From NCBI GenBank assembly GCA_023375675.1, contig JALQBC010000007.1:1302001-1366000 (forward strand): a stretch of DNA of 64,000 nucleotides, given 5' to 3'. A program made the position numbers and the translations under genes. The DNA is from Cytospora piceicola. Its lineage: Eukaryota > Ascomycota > Sordariomycetes > Diaporthales > Cytosporaceae. Shown here in pieces: positions 33,997 through 44,984 of this stretch; the stretch's first letter is position 1, and the number at the start of each line of letters is the position of its first letter. Under the pieces are notes generated by a model. That model saw only the letters and a list, made by a program, of their open reading frames with translations. It was not told where the DNA came from and did no database searches.

Positions 33997-34418
33997 TACA
34001 GTCATGCCATGTAAGGCGGTGCATGCCATGCAGACGTAACATCCTATGTTATTATTACATGGCATGTCGATTTGGCATGGCATGTTGGTGGTTAGCGTGT
34101 CCTAATCGGGACGTTTTCTTTTGGTAGAAAAAAAAAAAAAACCCACTTAATGAGTAATTGAACTTAAACCCCTGAACCCTGCCAACGCTAACAGCTACCA
34201 ATTGACTACCAATTAAAAACTACGAAACTATCTACTAGACTAAACTACCAATCACATAATACAAAATCGATTGAATAGCATCAGCATATATAGGAGATAA
34301 GGGCCCTAGGACAAATAACACTAACCTATTTTAGATACGCTAATCAACATGCCATGCCAAATCAACATGCCATGCCAGATTTAACATGCCATGTACCTCC
34401 GTACATGCCATGACTGTA
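33997..34418. mobile_element. MITE-like element with TA target duplication and CAGTCATG inverted repeats
   Basis: 422 bp bounded by TA at both ends. The left end from 33999 and the reverse complement of the right end (to 34416) both start CAGTCATG and agree at about 27 of 32 positions. Subterminal copies of CATGCCATG/CATGGCATG recur inside both ends, with GATTTGGCATGGCATGTTG (34069-34087) exactly inverted at 34346-34364. The middle is AT-rich, noncoding and includes an A run near 34128-34140. TA duplication plus a CAGT-starting inverted repeat suggests a Tc1/mariner (pogo/Fot1-like) derived nonautonomous element; the family is an inference. It abuts the 5' end of K1. Confidence 0.7.
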
Positions 34419-35612
34419 TCGTATATATTCTCCTACGGGTTTCCTGTAATGTCTTCTATCGTGACATGCTCGTTATTCCACCCGTTAAGTGGGATAGAGG
34501 ACTGCCTGCGAACGGCAATGGGAGCACCCAAACGCTCAGGCTGTGGTTACAATATCAGTAATTAATATTTCAATTTATTATTATGTTTGCTATATTCTGA
34601 ATGTTTACAACGTACTGATGCTGGGATCCATTCGATTCTTGGTGGTTGCCCGGGAGCCGTATCAGTTTGCCGAGGAGCCATTGCAACTGTTCTTCAGGCA
34701 AATGGCGACACAAACAGCCAGAACTCAACTCGTGGTCTTTTTGACTACACGCCTGGGGTGTACGAGTCGCAAAGTCTGATCAGAGGGGATAGATTACTGG
34801 CTCCGCCAGGTGTATTCTTGCTACCGTAAGTGCAGGTTTGGGCGAACCCGCAGACTGGCAAGGATTCGAGAAGGACTCGACAGTACTGTGACAGCTGTAA
34901 CGTAGACGCTGGCGCAACAGGAGATCTCTCAGGTACTGGAACATTGGAAATTTGAAAAGGGTCGAATTGCGTCCTACTTTATTAGGCACCCCATGCTTCA
35001 GAGCCACCATGAGACATGGTTCTCAGAGGGTGTGGCACACAGCTTTTGGACCCCAACCCAGAGCCTCATTGTTCTATTGTTTTTGCAATTTTGACTGCAG
35101 ATGGTGTGCCAATCACTCCGCCACTTCCCCCCATCTCAGGCAGACTAGGAAGGTAACTCGGCAGGAGAGGCTTAGTAGGATTGCTGCAGATGCTGACCAC
35201 CACTTTCGAACCGTGTGACCGGTCAAGCAATCATCGCCGCCATGGCGCCAAATCAACACTGACCATTGGATTACTGCATAAGTGTAAAAACACAACATCC
35301 GGCTGTGCTTTAGACCCCACTATTCCTGCGTAGTACTATCGAGACCAATACCCCGTAACGAGTCTTGTTTGATTACTGGGGCGACCTACAGGCGGCCTGT
35401 TGGCGGCTCCGCTCACGCCCGCAAGCCGTCAGGAGATGGAAGACGGGGAGCCATCAGCTTCTCGGAGTTCTCGAGGTTCTCCGACGAGAGAGAAATATTT
35501 AACATCGATTTCCCATGAGCCAGGTTCCATCAGCCTTTCACCACATCACCAGTAACAACTTTCCAATCATAAGCGACTCCAGCAGCTCTCAAACTCACTG
35601 CTCTTTGAAATT
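34419..35612. other. Intergenic region between MITE/K1 and S2
   Basis: No gene supported. An open frame at about 34587-34829 (plus) reads somewhat like protein but has no recognised motif. AAATATTTAA near 35490 may be a TATA-like element for S2. Confidence 0.5.
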
Positions 35613-35976
35613 ATGAACTGCCAACATGACCCAGTTCAGACCACAGAAGACCTAGGGTTGCTGTACATACACTCCAAGCTAGTCACAAGTCAACATGCAC
35701 TCTACAAGTTCTTGGTCGAAGAATGCGGGAAAGACAATTATAATGTCGAGGTAAGACCATTCGCTGCACAAGAGGTGAGGTATGGGAACTAAAAATGACA
35801 GATGAGGCACGATGTGTATTGTATAAAACTTTCCAAAGGCTCCAGGATGCTGGACATGGTAAGTAGCAGCACTTCATATGTAAGAGAACACACCCATGGG
35901 AGAGCAAGTTGCTAACGCCGTGCACGATATTCAGGACGAGCCAAAAGTAAAGAAACTCCTGCGCGGAGTAAAATAG
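35613..35976 (+). CDS. S2: 78-aa three-exon protein upstream of kinase K2
   Basis: Exons 35613-35750, 35802-35858 and 35935-35976 total 237 nt. Introns of 51 bp (GTAAGA..GACAG) and 76 bp (GTAAGT..TTCAG, GCTAAC branch) are both phase 0. Protein: MNCQHDPVQTTEDLGLLYIH, SKLVTSQHALYKFLVEECGK, DNYNVE, exon 2 MRHDVYCIKLSKGSRMLDM, exon 3 DEPKVKKLLRGVK. Predicted helix (TSQHALYKFLVEE), strands (YNVEMRH, VYCIKLS), helix (EPKVKKLLRG). It stands ~850 bp before K2 on the same strand. Shares exon number, intron phases, exon-2 size (19 vs 16 codons), fold order and the Asp opening exon 3 with S1; direct residue identity is low. No known domain. Confidence 0.66.
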
Positions 35977-36823
35977 AACGGGGTTGTAGAGTGGGCTGTG
36001 AACCTTGGAGACTTTTTGTTGATTTTTGTAACTGTAGCCAGCGTTTGTTGATTATCATTGCATCGCAAGACTTACATTCGTGGTGTTTCCCAGGGTTATT
36101 TCCGGGACAGGTCACCTGTGTGCTGCACTGCATGAGGGTCAATGCCCGGTCAGATATTAATGTTCAGCTAGTAAAGCACACGTACGAGCATAGTACGTGG
36201 GTTGATGACACTTCTCTAGATTATTATAGATTCCCTGAAAATGGGCGAACCGTCTGCTTTGCTCTCGATGAAAGTCTGAGCCCAACCGTAAACGCAGGGC
36301 ACACGGGCGGGGCGAAGTTTTGCCGACAAGCTCACGTCCGTCGCCTCATTGCCGTGGCCGAATAACACAGGGACTCGGGCAAAGGAGGCGCAGCAGAAGG
36401 GGTATTAGTGTCGCACAGCACAATGAGCGGCGCAGGGGTCAAACTCGCTCGATCTATGCGGCTCCGAGCCTACCTGGGTACCTGACAGTTGACATGTACC
36501 TAAGTAGGTACTAGCCGACAGACACCCAATTCCGCATCTGCACACCACTGCCATATGTTCAAAGAATATTATTCGTCGCCTGATTGTCCTTCACTATTCT
36601 GTGCATTTATATATTTGAGATGTTACACCCGATGGCTTGCACAAGCTCAGTGTTCCCGCTTACATGTTCTTCCACACCCATCTTGTTTGCTCAGTCATAC
36701 CCGTAATTAATATTACACTTTCTAGTTTTCCATGTATCTTGGCAGATACTCGGTCACATATTACCAAGTTTCTGAGGCTCCCAGAGGAAAACGCCAGTCG
36801 CACTGCTCATCTGACGGAGCAAC
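35977..36823. other. Region between S2 and K2
   Basis: No gene supported. GTACCTAAGTAGGTAC-type palindrome at about 36496-36511. Likely holds the S2 3' end and the K2 promoter and leader. Confidence 0.5.
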
Positions 36824-39030
36824 ATGGCCGACAACTTACCAATACCCGCCTTCAGACTCAATTCGGACCCGGTCATACGGGACCCGTCTGATCTCACCAG
36901 AGGCGACAGACAACTTATACACGACAACGGCGCACACCCCTGGGAGGGACCTGTATACCCACATTTTGAAGACGCAAGAGACATCGCGAGTCGGGAGAAT
37001 CGAAGTGTCGCTCACGTCATCGACAGTCGCCTTAGGAGCAATCTAGTCCGGCACCCCAAAGTCAAGACTTCCATATTCTGGCCCCCAAAGCTCTTCGACC
37101 ATCTCTTCCAAGAAAAGGATGTGGGATATGTAGTGGATGAGCTGGTCCGACAACAGGGCGGTGCCACCACCAGGGACTATAGCTCGGAATATTTGTCTGG
37201 TGTGATATGTGGCCGTGGTAGTGACCAACTTGTCTATCGTCGGCTTCTGGCTCTCCTGCTTCTTGTGAAAAGGCCCCAGTGCATTCTGAAGTGCATTTCG
37301 GAACGACTGGCAGATGATCGACTTCCCTTGGATCCGGACAGTGATGTACTTGAGCGGTTGGAGCTGGACATCACTGATGTAGATTTACTCTACTACTATC
37401 AGAGGAGGTTGAGTGTGCCCCTTTTCAAACCGCCTGAAGGGTCTCGGCTGGGAGATGTTCACGTATATCATGTGGACTTGACCGAGGACCATATCCAGCC
37501 ATGGGACTATCTGGACAAGGAGCCTCAGCGAACGGCAGCAGAGGACTACGCCTTACCTGTCCCCGGTACTGAAGGTCGAATGCTTTCCGTGTCCACCACA
37601 ACAAGCGATCTAGGAGGTGGATTCGGTGAAGTCCATCGGATCATAATTCATCCCTGGCAACATGACTTCCAGAATATCTTGAGACTGGTATGTTCGTGAG
37701 ACGATTTCCCCATGCATCGTCTATCGGCAGGACAGGCGGTCGAAAGCATCGAATATGGCTGACATCGGTCTTCCCCAGTGGTCCTCTAATATGAACACAT
37801 TCGCATTGAAGCGGCTATTCACGAGCGATAGAGCCAAATTCACAAACGAAAGAAATCAACTCACTAGGTTCGGAGGACAGCATGGCCATATAGTCACACT
37901 ACTGGCTACTATAGCCTGCACAAAGAACAACCACCCCGAGTTCTACCTTCTCTTTCCGTGGGCCGAGTCAGATCTATTGAATTACTGGAAGAGAAATCCT
38001 AGACCGGTCAGATCCCATTCCATGTTTCTTTGGATAGTGCAGCAGTGTTACGGTATTGTTGATGCGGTGGCGTTCATCCACGATCCGAACGTCCTCAATC
38101 CTCAAGGTGCCCGTATGTATGGTCGCCACGGGGATATCAAGCCCGAGAACATACTGTGGTTCCAGAAGCGTAAGGACTCCGGTGGCATGGGTGCGCTTGT
38201 CCTGTCGGACCTGGGTCTAGCTGCCATTCACCGAGACCAAAGCAGATCGAACATACCTGGTCATTCCATACCAGCGACACCAAACTACCGGCCTCCTGAG
38301 TGTGATATGGAAGGGGAAAGTGGACACGTATCCAGATCCTTCGACATATGGACACTCGGTTGTCTTTTCCTAGAGTTTCTGGTATGGGCACTTGACGGCT
38401 GGAAAGGAAGACAAGACTTTCGGTCGGACCGATGCATGTCTGCTTACCTTAATGGTGAGACGGATGTCTATTTCGATGTGATGAGGACAAAGGGAGAGAG
38501 GAACACCGCAGAGTATTTCTTCCAAGTCAAGGACCAGGTCACAAAGGTATGTTAGCACGCACCTTTCCGATGTTTTGGATATTGGGCACCATATTTTCGG
38601 CCGTGTGCTCAAGCGCTGATATGCCTGATTCATCATGCAGTGCATTGTCGGCTTGCATCGCCATCCTAACTGCACGCTATTCATCCACGACTTCCTCAAC
38701 TTGATACAAAATAGGATGCTTATAGTCCAGTCAGATGAGCCTCTTGTCGAGAGGATCAAAGCAAATGAGCTCCGTGAGAAACTCAAGGTATTGAGGGATA
38801 ACTGCAGAGGCAGCAGTAGTTACGGCATGGATCCTTGCCCATACGGAGCAGGGCAAGTGTCAAGACAACAACCCTATGAGCCAGTGAAGGCCAAGCTTAG
38901 CAGGGTAGCGATGGAGACCCTCGGGAGTGGTGAAAGGTTTGAAAATCTCGCACTACACTCAGGCAGAGCTCGCACGGCATACCATCAGAGGGGCGATCCA
39001 GAGTTGGCCGGACCTCCAGGAGGAGTATAA
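36824..39030 (+). CDS. K2: protein kinase with large N-terminal region
   Basis: Exons 36824-37687, 37779-38546 and 38641-39030; 673 aa; introns of 91 and 94 bp (both GTATGT donors) are phase 0. Residues ~1-250 form the region shared with K1 (SVAHVIDSRLRSNLV, LFDHLFQEKDVGYVVDELVR, RRLLALLLLVKRP). Kinase domain ~265-560: GGGFGEVHRI glycine loop, catalytic Lys in FALKRLF, RHGDIKPENILWF, LSDLGLAAI (DLG in place of DFG), YRPPEC in place of APE, FDIWTLGCLFLEF. Lys, Asp, Asn and the metal-binding Asp are retained, so activity is plausible. The first intron falls inside the N-lobe. Exon 3 begins CIVGLHRHPNC and ends in a Gly/Pro-rich tail. Intron positions and phases parallel K1, supporting common ancestry. 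Confidence 0.87.
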
Positions 39031-39575
39031 GTGAGGTAGCTATGTAGCAAAGTGGTAGAAAGCGAAACCATCGGTGTAAGGAGTAGATACGGGTTATGAT
39101 TATATGAGTTCAGAGTACTAATAAGCAAATAGGGCATTGAGTGAATGTGTCCCTCAAAGTTTCAAAATGAGAAACTTCAATCATACTTCATTCACTTGCC
39201 TAGCATTCAAGGTACATATGTTCGACTGGCCCGATACGTATAGCCCTTTGCCCGTGATATACAACAGTTATCGGATCCGATATGCTATAAGGGTAGTTGT
39301 TGATATTTAAGTCCGTTGAGAGGACAACAACCGCAATATTAATCAAACTGCAGCTCTAAATTCTTAAGCTTATTAACAATAGGGACAGGTCCATTCCCGA
39401 TCAAGTCCGGCGAACGATACTTGACTATTGGCACATCCTCAGGTGGAATAAGAGTGACATGCGAGCCCCTACAACGTAACCGAGGAGTCCTCAACACTCG
39501 CGCAGCCGTAGCCGGGTTGCCACCGCTCATCACCAGCCGATGGTGCCGCACAAGCGGCGCCATGTTAGCGACGAA
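39031..39575. other. Intergenic region downstream of K2
   Basis: No gene supported. Moderately AT-rich to about 39420. Confidence 0.5.
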
Positions 39576-39900
39576 CTCAACCCACTCAAAGCCACGCCCA
39601 GGACCACCTGGACCTGCTGATGGCCAACGCCGGCGTCATGGACCTGCCGCCCTCGCTGACCAAGGAAGGCTACGAGCTGCAGTTCGGCATCAACTACATG
39701 AGCTCGTGCGCCGCCTTCTGCCGCTTCTCGAGCGCACCGCCGACCCGCGCATCGTCGTCCTCACCAGCGCCGCCTTCCGTGCCGTCCCCATCGCCTTCGA
39801 CGATCTCAAGACCACCCAGGACAACTTCAAGCTCATGGGCGGCATCATGCGCTACGGCCAGAGCAAGCTCGCCGACCTCCTGCTGGCCAAGGAGCTGGCG
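39576..39900 (+). pseudogene. Fragment of a short-chain dehydrogenase gene
   Basis: Two pieces of a typical SDR sit in different frames. Piece one (to about 39715): HLDLLMANAGVMDLPPSLTK, EGYELQFGINYM, i.e. the NAG motif and following helix. Piece two (about 39730-39900): ERTADPRIVVLTSAAFRAVP, then GIMRYGQSKLADLLLAKELA, the Ser and the YxxSK catalytic motif. A frame change of one base lies near 39705-39730. Neither the N-terminal Rossmann glycine motif nor the C-terminal third is present. The remnant is GC-rich, unlike its surroundings, and has not been RIP-mutated. It is not a copy of the SDR at 2682 (the motif surroundings differ). Confidence 0.75.
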
Positions 39901-40313
39901 TGTCGATTACCCTTCGGCTACTCCGCTAACTAAACCAGACTGGCCTTGAAGTTACAATCATATCATATTACATTGCATTGCATCTTATAGGTTTCCACAG
40001 TAACTGATGATAAATTTCCTGTGATTATCTGTTACCTCTCGTGGTTCTCTCTCTTATCCTTCTGTTATCTCTTGTAATTGACAATAGTTATTTACTTTGC
40101 TGGGATCAACCAGTGTTGTCTGATGCGTAAAACACAAAACTCATGCCTGATTTTCCAGAAACAATTGGGCACATCAGCCGTTTCTTTCTGTGCTGTTCCT
40201 TTATTTCTTCAAGTGGCACTTCTTGGTCGATGGAAGTGATTATAATCAGCGCGTACCCACTAACCGGGCAGAGACCTTTGAGTAACCACAACCGTGGACG
40301 GATCCAAGTCGAC
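39901..40313. other. Intergenic, AT-leaning
   Basis: No gene supported. Short T-rich simple sequence near 39960-40090. Confidence 0.5.
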
Positions 40314-40517
40314 ATGTCTGCTGCTGCTGTTCCTATTGACAGAGAGGCCCACCTGTGGAATAAGTATAACCTCTGGAACGAGGAAGACCTACCAGAGGCG
40401 GCTGTCAGCGAGCAGTTTGACAGCTGGCTGCGCCCGGACCTCCTCAGCTGTATCCAGCTGCTATACCGTCCTTTCTACCATGTACGAGTACTATCACCAG
40501 CAGCCCAACCCAAATAG
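40314..40517 (+). CDS. Possible small protein, 67 aa
   Basis: ATG at 40314 opens MSAAAVPIDREAHLWNKYNL, WNEEDLPEAAVSEQFDSWLR and LLSCIQLLYRPFYH, which has a convincing protein-like composition with amphipathic helices. The frame ends at 40517 unspliced. A GTACGA..GTGCAG intron (about 40481-40532) would instead give a short different tail, VSYSWWALFYRNS. No domain recognised. It lies between an SDR fragment and the retrotransposon, so it may be a gene remnant. Confidence 0.35.
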   Translation: MSAAAVPIDREAHLWNKYNLWNEEDLPEAAVSEQFDSWLRPDLLSCIQLLYRPFYHVRVLSPAAQPK

Positions 40518-42635
40518 CAACCACCCGTGCAGGTGTCGTACTCCTGGTGGGCATTATTCTATCGAAATTCATAGCCTCCTCACATACAGCATCGGGAATC
40601 TCCTCCTGCCAGCCATAAACGTCCTGTGGAAGAAGGTCTCGGGGCGAGATGCGGGCGAGACCACGCTGCATAGCAACTACAAAGACCTACGCACCAGGTC
40701 CTTGATTTAAGAAGAAAGCTCAAACTGGAGGTCAAGAGCAATATTTGGCACAAGCTCCAGCACCAAAGCCCACATACCAAGCCTGATCAGGCCTCGGCAT
40801 ATCCATGTCCATTTCCATGGTCATGGTACGACCTCTGGTGCAGTTGTCTTGATTGTCACTAGCCGAGAGAAACAACAACGGCAGGGAACCAGAGCATTAC
40901 AGAGATGAGTACAAATGATACCCGAGGCTCATACCCAGTGACAACTGAGAGCTCGTAAAACGGACTGCTTTAGTAAGATTTCATATATATTTCGGTATTA
41001 CCCTACGGTACCGTCTTTATCCTGAAGTATGTAATTACCTCGAACAAGTCTCCTGGTCTTCATGAATTCAGTTTTTATACAGAAAAGGATCAAGCACTTA
41101 TCAATTATTTGGAGAGGAAGGAAAGCTGGAGATGTATAGACAATGCATCAGTATGATATCTCTGGCCTTTTTCATACTATAGCGTAAGACAGGTCAGGTC
41201 TGGTCACTTAATGAAAATAACCAGACGGCCTACACAGGAGCATCATCGGATATACAATACTCTGCATACACTGTATATGTACTATATTGGTAGAATATAA
41301 GTAACCCTATTCCATCACATACAGGACGGAGATTTAGCTGCATGCTTGAGGTACAACACTATACTTTTTTAGTATCTTGCTTGATTGTTCCAGAGAAGTC
41401 CCGCCTGAAATATCTCAAAATGGTACGCCCTCAAAATAATCTGTATGTTGTGAAGTCTTTATTGTGTACAGGCTGAGAAAGATACAGTAGTGACACCCTA
41501 TATAACATATCCAGATATAGCATAAACCCTTGACATAACATATATATCTGGCAGATAGATTGATAGATAATATATGTAACCCCTTACCCCTATATAGCAT
41601 ATGACCCACCTATAGCATACATTTCTCTTAGATGGGCCGTTTGTTATATAGGGGGTCACCACTGTAGTAATAGTTATTCCACCTTTCACGACTATAGTGT
41701 ACTAAAGTAGTGCAAGCGGAGGCAGCAAAGCAAGTACCCATGATGATAGGATAGCTGCAGTAGAGTAGTGAAGACCAGGAACAGAATAAGAACGTGACAG
41801 TGAAGCGAGCCTTCGAATATACGAACAAAATGCCTCCACTCAGCCTCCTATGATATCCCTGGGTCTTCTTCCCCTTTTAGCCCCAACATCGTTGTTGACT
41901 CCGAGATCAATCTTTCGCCGCCAACTTCGTCAACGACGAACTCCCCGAGATATCAAAAATGCTCATCTCAATTCGCGCCCGCGGCACCGGCCAGTTCCCA
42001 ACTCCACCGCCACCAGCAAGTCCACCTTATACCGTGTCCTGGTAGGTGCCGGCGGCCGCGTAGTTGGATTATGAGACGTATCCAAAGACGCGGTTGGCTG
42101 AGAAGATGACAAGGAAGAAGTCGAATGTGTTGCCAGAGGCGGCATCTACCTCCCCTAGGTCAGGTTGCGCGTGCCGGCGATTTCGGAGTTGATGGCGTTG
42201 CACCACTGGGAGCAACTCATGCGTTCGAGAACTGAGCCCTCAAGGTTGGGTGCCAAACGTTAGTCTTGTATGAATTTCTTACCAGGTAGGAGGTAGGAGT
42301 CGGCAGTCATCATTGATCGAAGCCAACAGCTTCTGATAACCAAAAAACTGGGTCAACCTGCGGAGCTGGTGATCGTGAAATGCTGCGGGATCCACTGGTG
42401 AGATTCGGAGACAACATCTCAAGTTGACATTCATCCCCTGACACCTGCCTGGGCAAATAATGAGGATGCCAACTCGTGCTTCAAGGCTCCTCGCGGAAAT
42501 AGGATCCGAAAAATTACCTCTCAAGCACGTATGTCCAACAATTAGGATGATCTCTCTTCGCTACACTACTGGTCAAGGTACGGCTCTTCTCATGTATTGT
42601 TATCCCGATTGGTGAGATACGACTGCTATCTAGGT
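40518..42635. other. Gene-poor flank of the retrotransposon
   Basis: No gene supported. 40960-41700 is AT-rich, without clear RIP. 41830-42170 contains short GC-rich open frames that look like gene debris (for example TYPKTRLAEKMTRKKSNVLP near 42075-42135) but no family could be assigned. Confidence 0.5.
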
Positions 42636-42640
42636 CGAAG
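42636..42640. repeat. Left 5-bp target-site duplication (CGAAG)
   Basis: CGAAG immediately before the left LTR and again at 49636-49640 immediately after the right LTR. Five bases is the usual Copia/Gypsy integrase stagger. Confidence 0.88.
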
Positions 42641-42839
42641 TGTTAGTAGGGCTTAGGGTAACATAAATACGATCGATCGTACAGTCGTTTAGTCTAGGTT
42701 ATATATGTCTATTCTCTAAGTTTAAAGCTATCTACAGGCTTAGTATAGAAACCTATCTATAGGCTAAGCGGCTTAATAGTTTTACCGCTTTACCGAGGCG
42801 GTAAGCTTAACCGCCTTTTTAATTAAGTAGCGTTTTATA
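42641..42839 (-). repeat. Left LTR (3' LTR in element orientation)
   Basis: 199 bp, TGTTAG at the outer edge to CGTTTTATA inside. Pairs base for base in length with 49437-49635; differences between the copies are essentially all C/T or G/A. The outer ~30 bases are unmutated compared with the right copy, the inner part is more mutated. Confidence 0.9.
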
Positions 42840-44050
42840 TTAATAGCTTTTCTATTTTATAATAACTTCGTATTATCGATTTACTTATACTACTTATAGC
42901 CTTATATATATAGGCTTTTATAGCTTTATACGTATAGGCTTTTTTTAATCGTTTATAATACCTTTATAAAAAGCCGATATTTTTTTAATTATTACTTTTA
43001 ATCGGTTTACCGTTAAACCGACTATAAAGTATAATATTTATAATATTATAAGCCGATACCTTCGGCCTTTTATACTATTTACGTTATCGATTAAGCCCGG
43101 TTTATATATTTTTTTATTTTAATTGTTAACTTATTTAAATTAATTAAACGTATTAAAACCTTATTTAGTAATACTTTTATTATTATATTAGTTAGATTAT
43201 TATTATTATTAATTTATTATATTTTATAAATCTTTTATTTTTTATATAATTAACGTAACGATATAATATCGATTATTAACTATTTCTTTTTTATTATATT
43301 TAGTTTAACTAAATACTTATATAATAAATATAAGTTTATATAAATTATAAAAAGGATTATCAGAAAGTTTAGTTAATTAATAATTATTTTTAAAGTAAAT
43401 AAAATTATAATATTAAAATTAAAGCTATTAATTATACTATAAATCTTTAATATTAAAACGTTTTATATAATACGTTTATATTTTATAAAAGACTAGTATA
43501 AAACGTTATTTCGTATTTTATACTATATATTATTATTATTTTTCTTTTTATTAATAAAAACGATTATAAAGCCGATTTAAAAACTAAGATTTTAATTATT
43601 TATAAAAAAACTATTAATAAAAATAGTTAATTTAGCTTTCGTTAAGTTTAAAGCAATATATTATAAGCCTTTTTTAACGTTTTTTATTTATTATTTAAAA
43701 CGTTAATTTAATAGTTTATAGTTTTTTATATTTAAGTTTTAAATTTAAACTATAATAAAAAGATTAAAAGTAGCTTTTAGCTAATAAATCGATATTAAAT
43801 ATACCTTATAAATATACTATTTAAAATACTTTTAAATATAGTTAAACGTTTTTAAATTAATTTTTTTAATCTTAACGCTTTATCTTTTTTATTTAACTTT
43901 AACAGATTTATTATTATATATTATTACTTTAATATTATTAAAATCGAAGGAAGTATTTAATAAAAGCTTTATTTTAAGTTTATATTTAATCTCTATCTTT
44001 TAAATCTCTTCTTTTTCTGTTATCGAAAAAGCCGAAGTTCCGAATATAAA

Positions 44051-44065
44051 AATATCGTCGGTTTA
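44051..44065 (-). other. Reverse-transcriptase catalytic core remnant
   Basis: Minus-strand codons TAA ACC GAC GAT ATT; the first is CAA after one C-to-T change, giving Q-T-D-D-I. The paired Asp codons are the RT metal site. Downstream minus-strand codons continue FIFGTSAFSI without shift. This fixes class and orientation of the element. Confidence 0.7.
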
Positions 44066-44840
44066 TATATTAACGATATTAAAAAAGTTTTTACCGTTAA
44101 CTAAAATAAAGAAGTAAAAGTTATATATAAATATATTTATACTAAGTTTTATATAATAATACTTATAATATATCGTTTATTAATATATATTTATTTCGGC
44201 GATATTATAAAAAGGCTTTATAAGCTATATAATAATACTTAAAAGGTATCGAAGCTTAAGTTCTTTCGGTAATATAGTTAAAATTATTTATATTAGCTTT
44301 AATTTCGATTAAAAGTAAGCTTATATAATATTATAAAGTTTTATAATTATATTTATTTAAAATAGAAATAAAGTAAAGGCGGTAATAATACGTTAACTAA
44401 CCTTTTAAATTATTAATAATTAAATAAGAATATTTTCTTTACCGACGTTATTATACTTTTAAATAATAAAATATAACTTTTTATATAACTTTTTAGTTTT
44501 ACTTTTAACCTTATAAACTATTCGCGTTTTAAATAAACAGTATAAGCTATAAGCTTTTTAATTAAATAGCTTAAAATAAAAGACGTTATAGCTAATAAAG
44601 TTTATAATCTCCTTTATATTATACTTTTCGAAAAGCTTATTAAGGCTAATAATAACGTTATTATAATATAGCTTTAAAGCTAACTTATAGTTATCTTTCT
44701 TTTTTTAAGTAAAAAAAATAAAGGTAGCTTAAATAACCGGAGTAGCTAGTTTAAGCTTATTTTTAAACTTAAAAAGCCGGCCGCGCTTTTATAGCCTTTA
44801 TAGTTCGGTTTATATCGGAATAACCGGTAGCTATAGCTCA

Positions 44841-44984
44841 GTTTATACCGAACCGAGTAAAGAGAATACTTTAAAGGTCTGTTCCGGAGTTTATATCGGA
44901 CCGAGTAAAAAAGATACTTTAAAGGTCTATACTAAGGTTTATACCGGACCGAGCGAAAGGGATACTTTAAAGGTTATATCTTTA
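44841..44984. repeat. Three 48-bp tandem repeats within the Copia element
   Basis: Units start at 44841, 44889 and 44937, each opening GTTTATA(C/T)CGGACCGAG-like and containing ATACTTTAAAGGT. A partial degenerate unit precedes them near 44805. A 48-bp period is 16 codons, so it would have been an in-frame repeat in the polyprotein. Confidence 0.75.

Noticed and set aside
34543..34829. Overlapping open frames between the MITE and S2
   Set aside because: Protein-like in places, but no start context, motif or splicing supports a gene.
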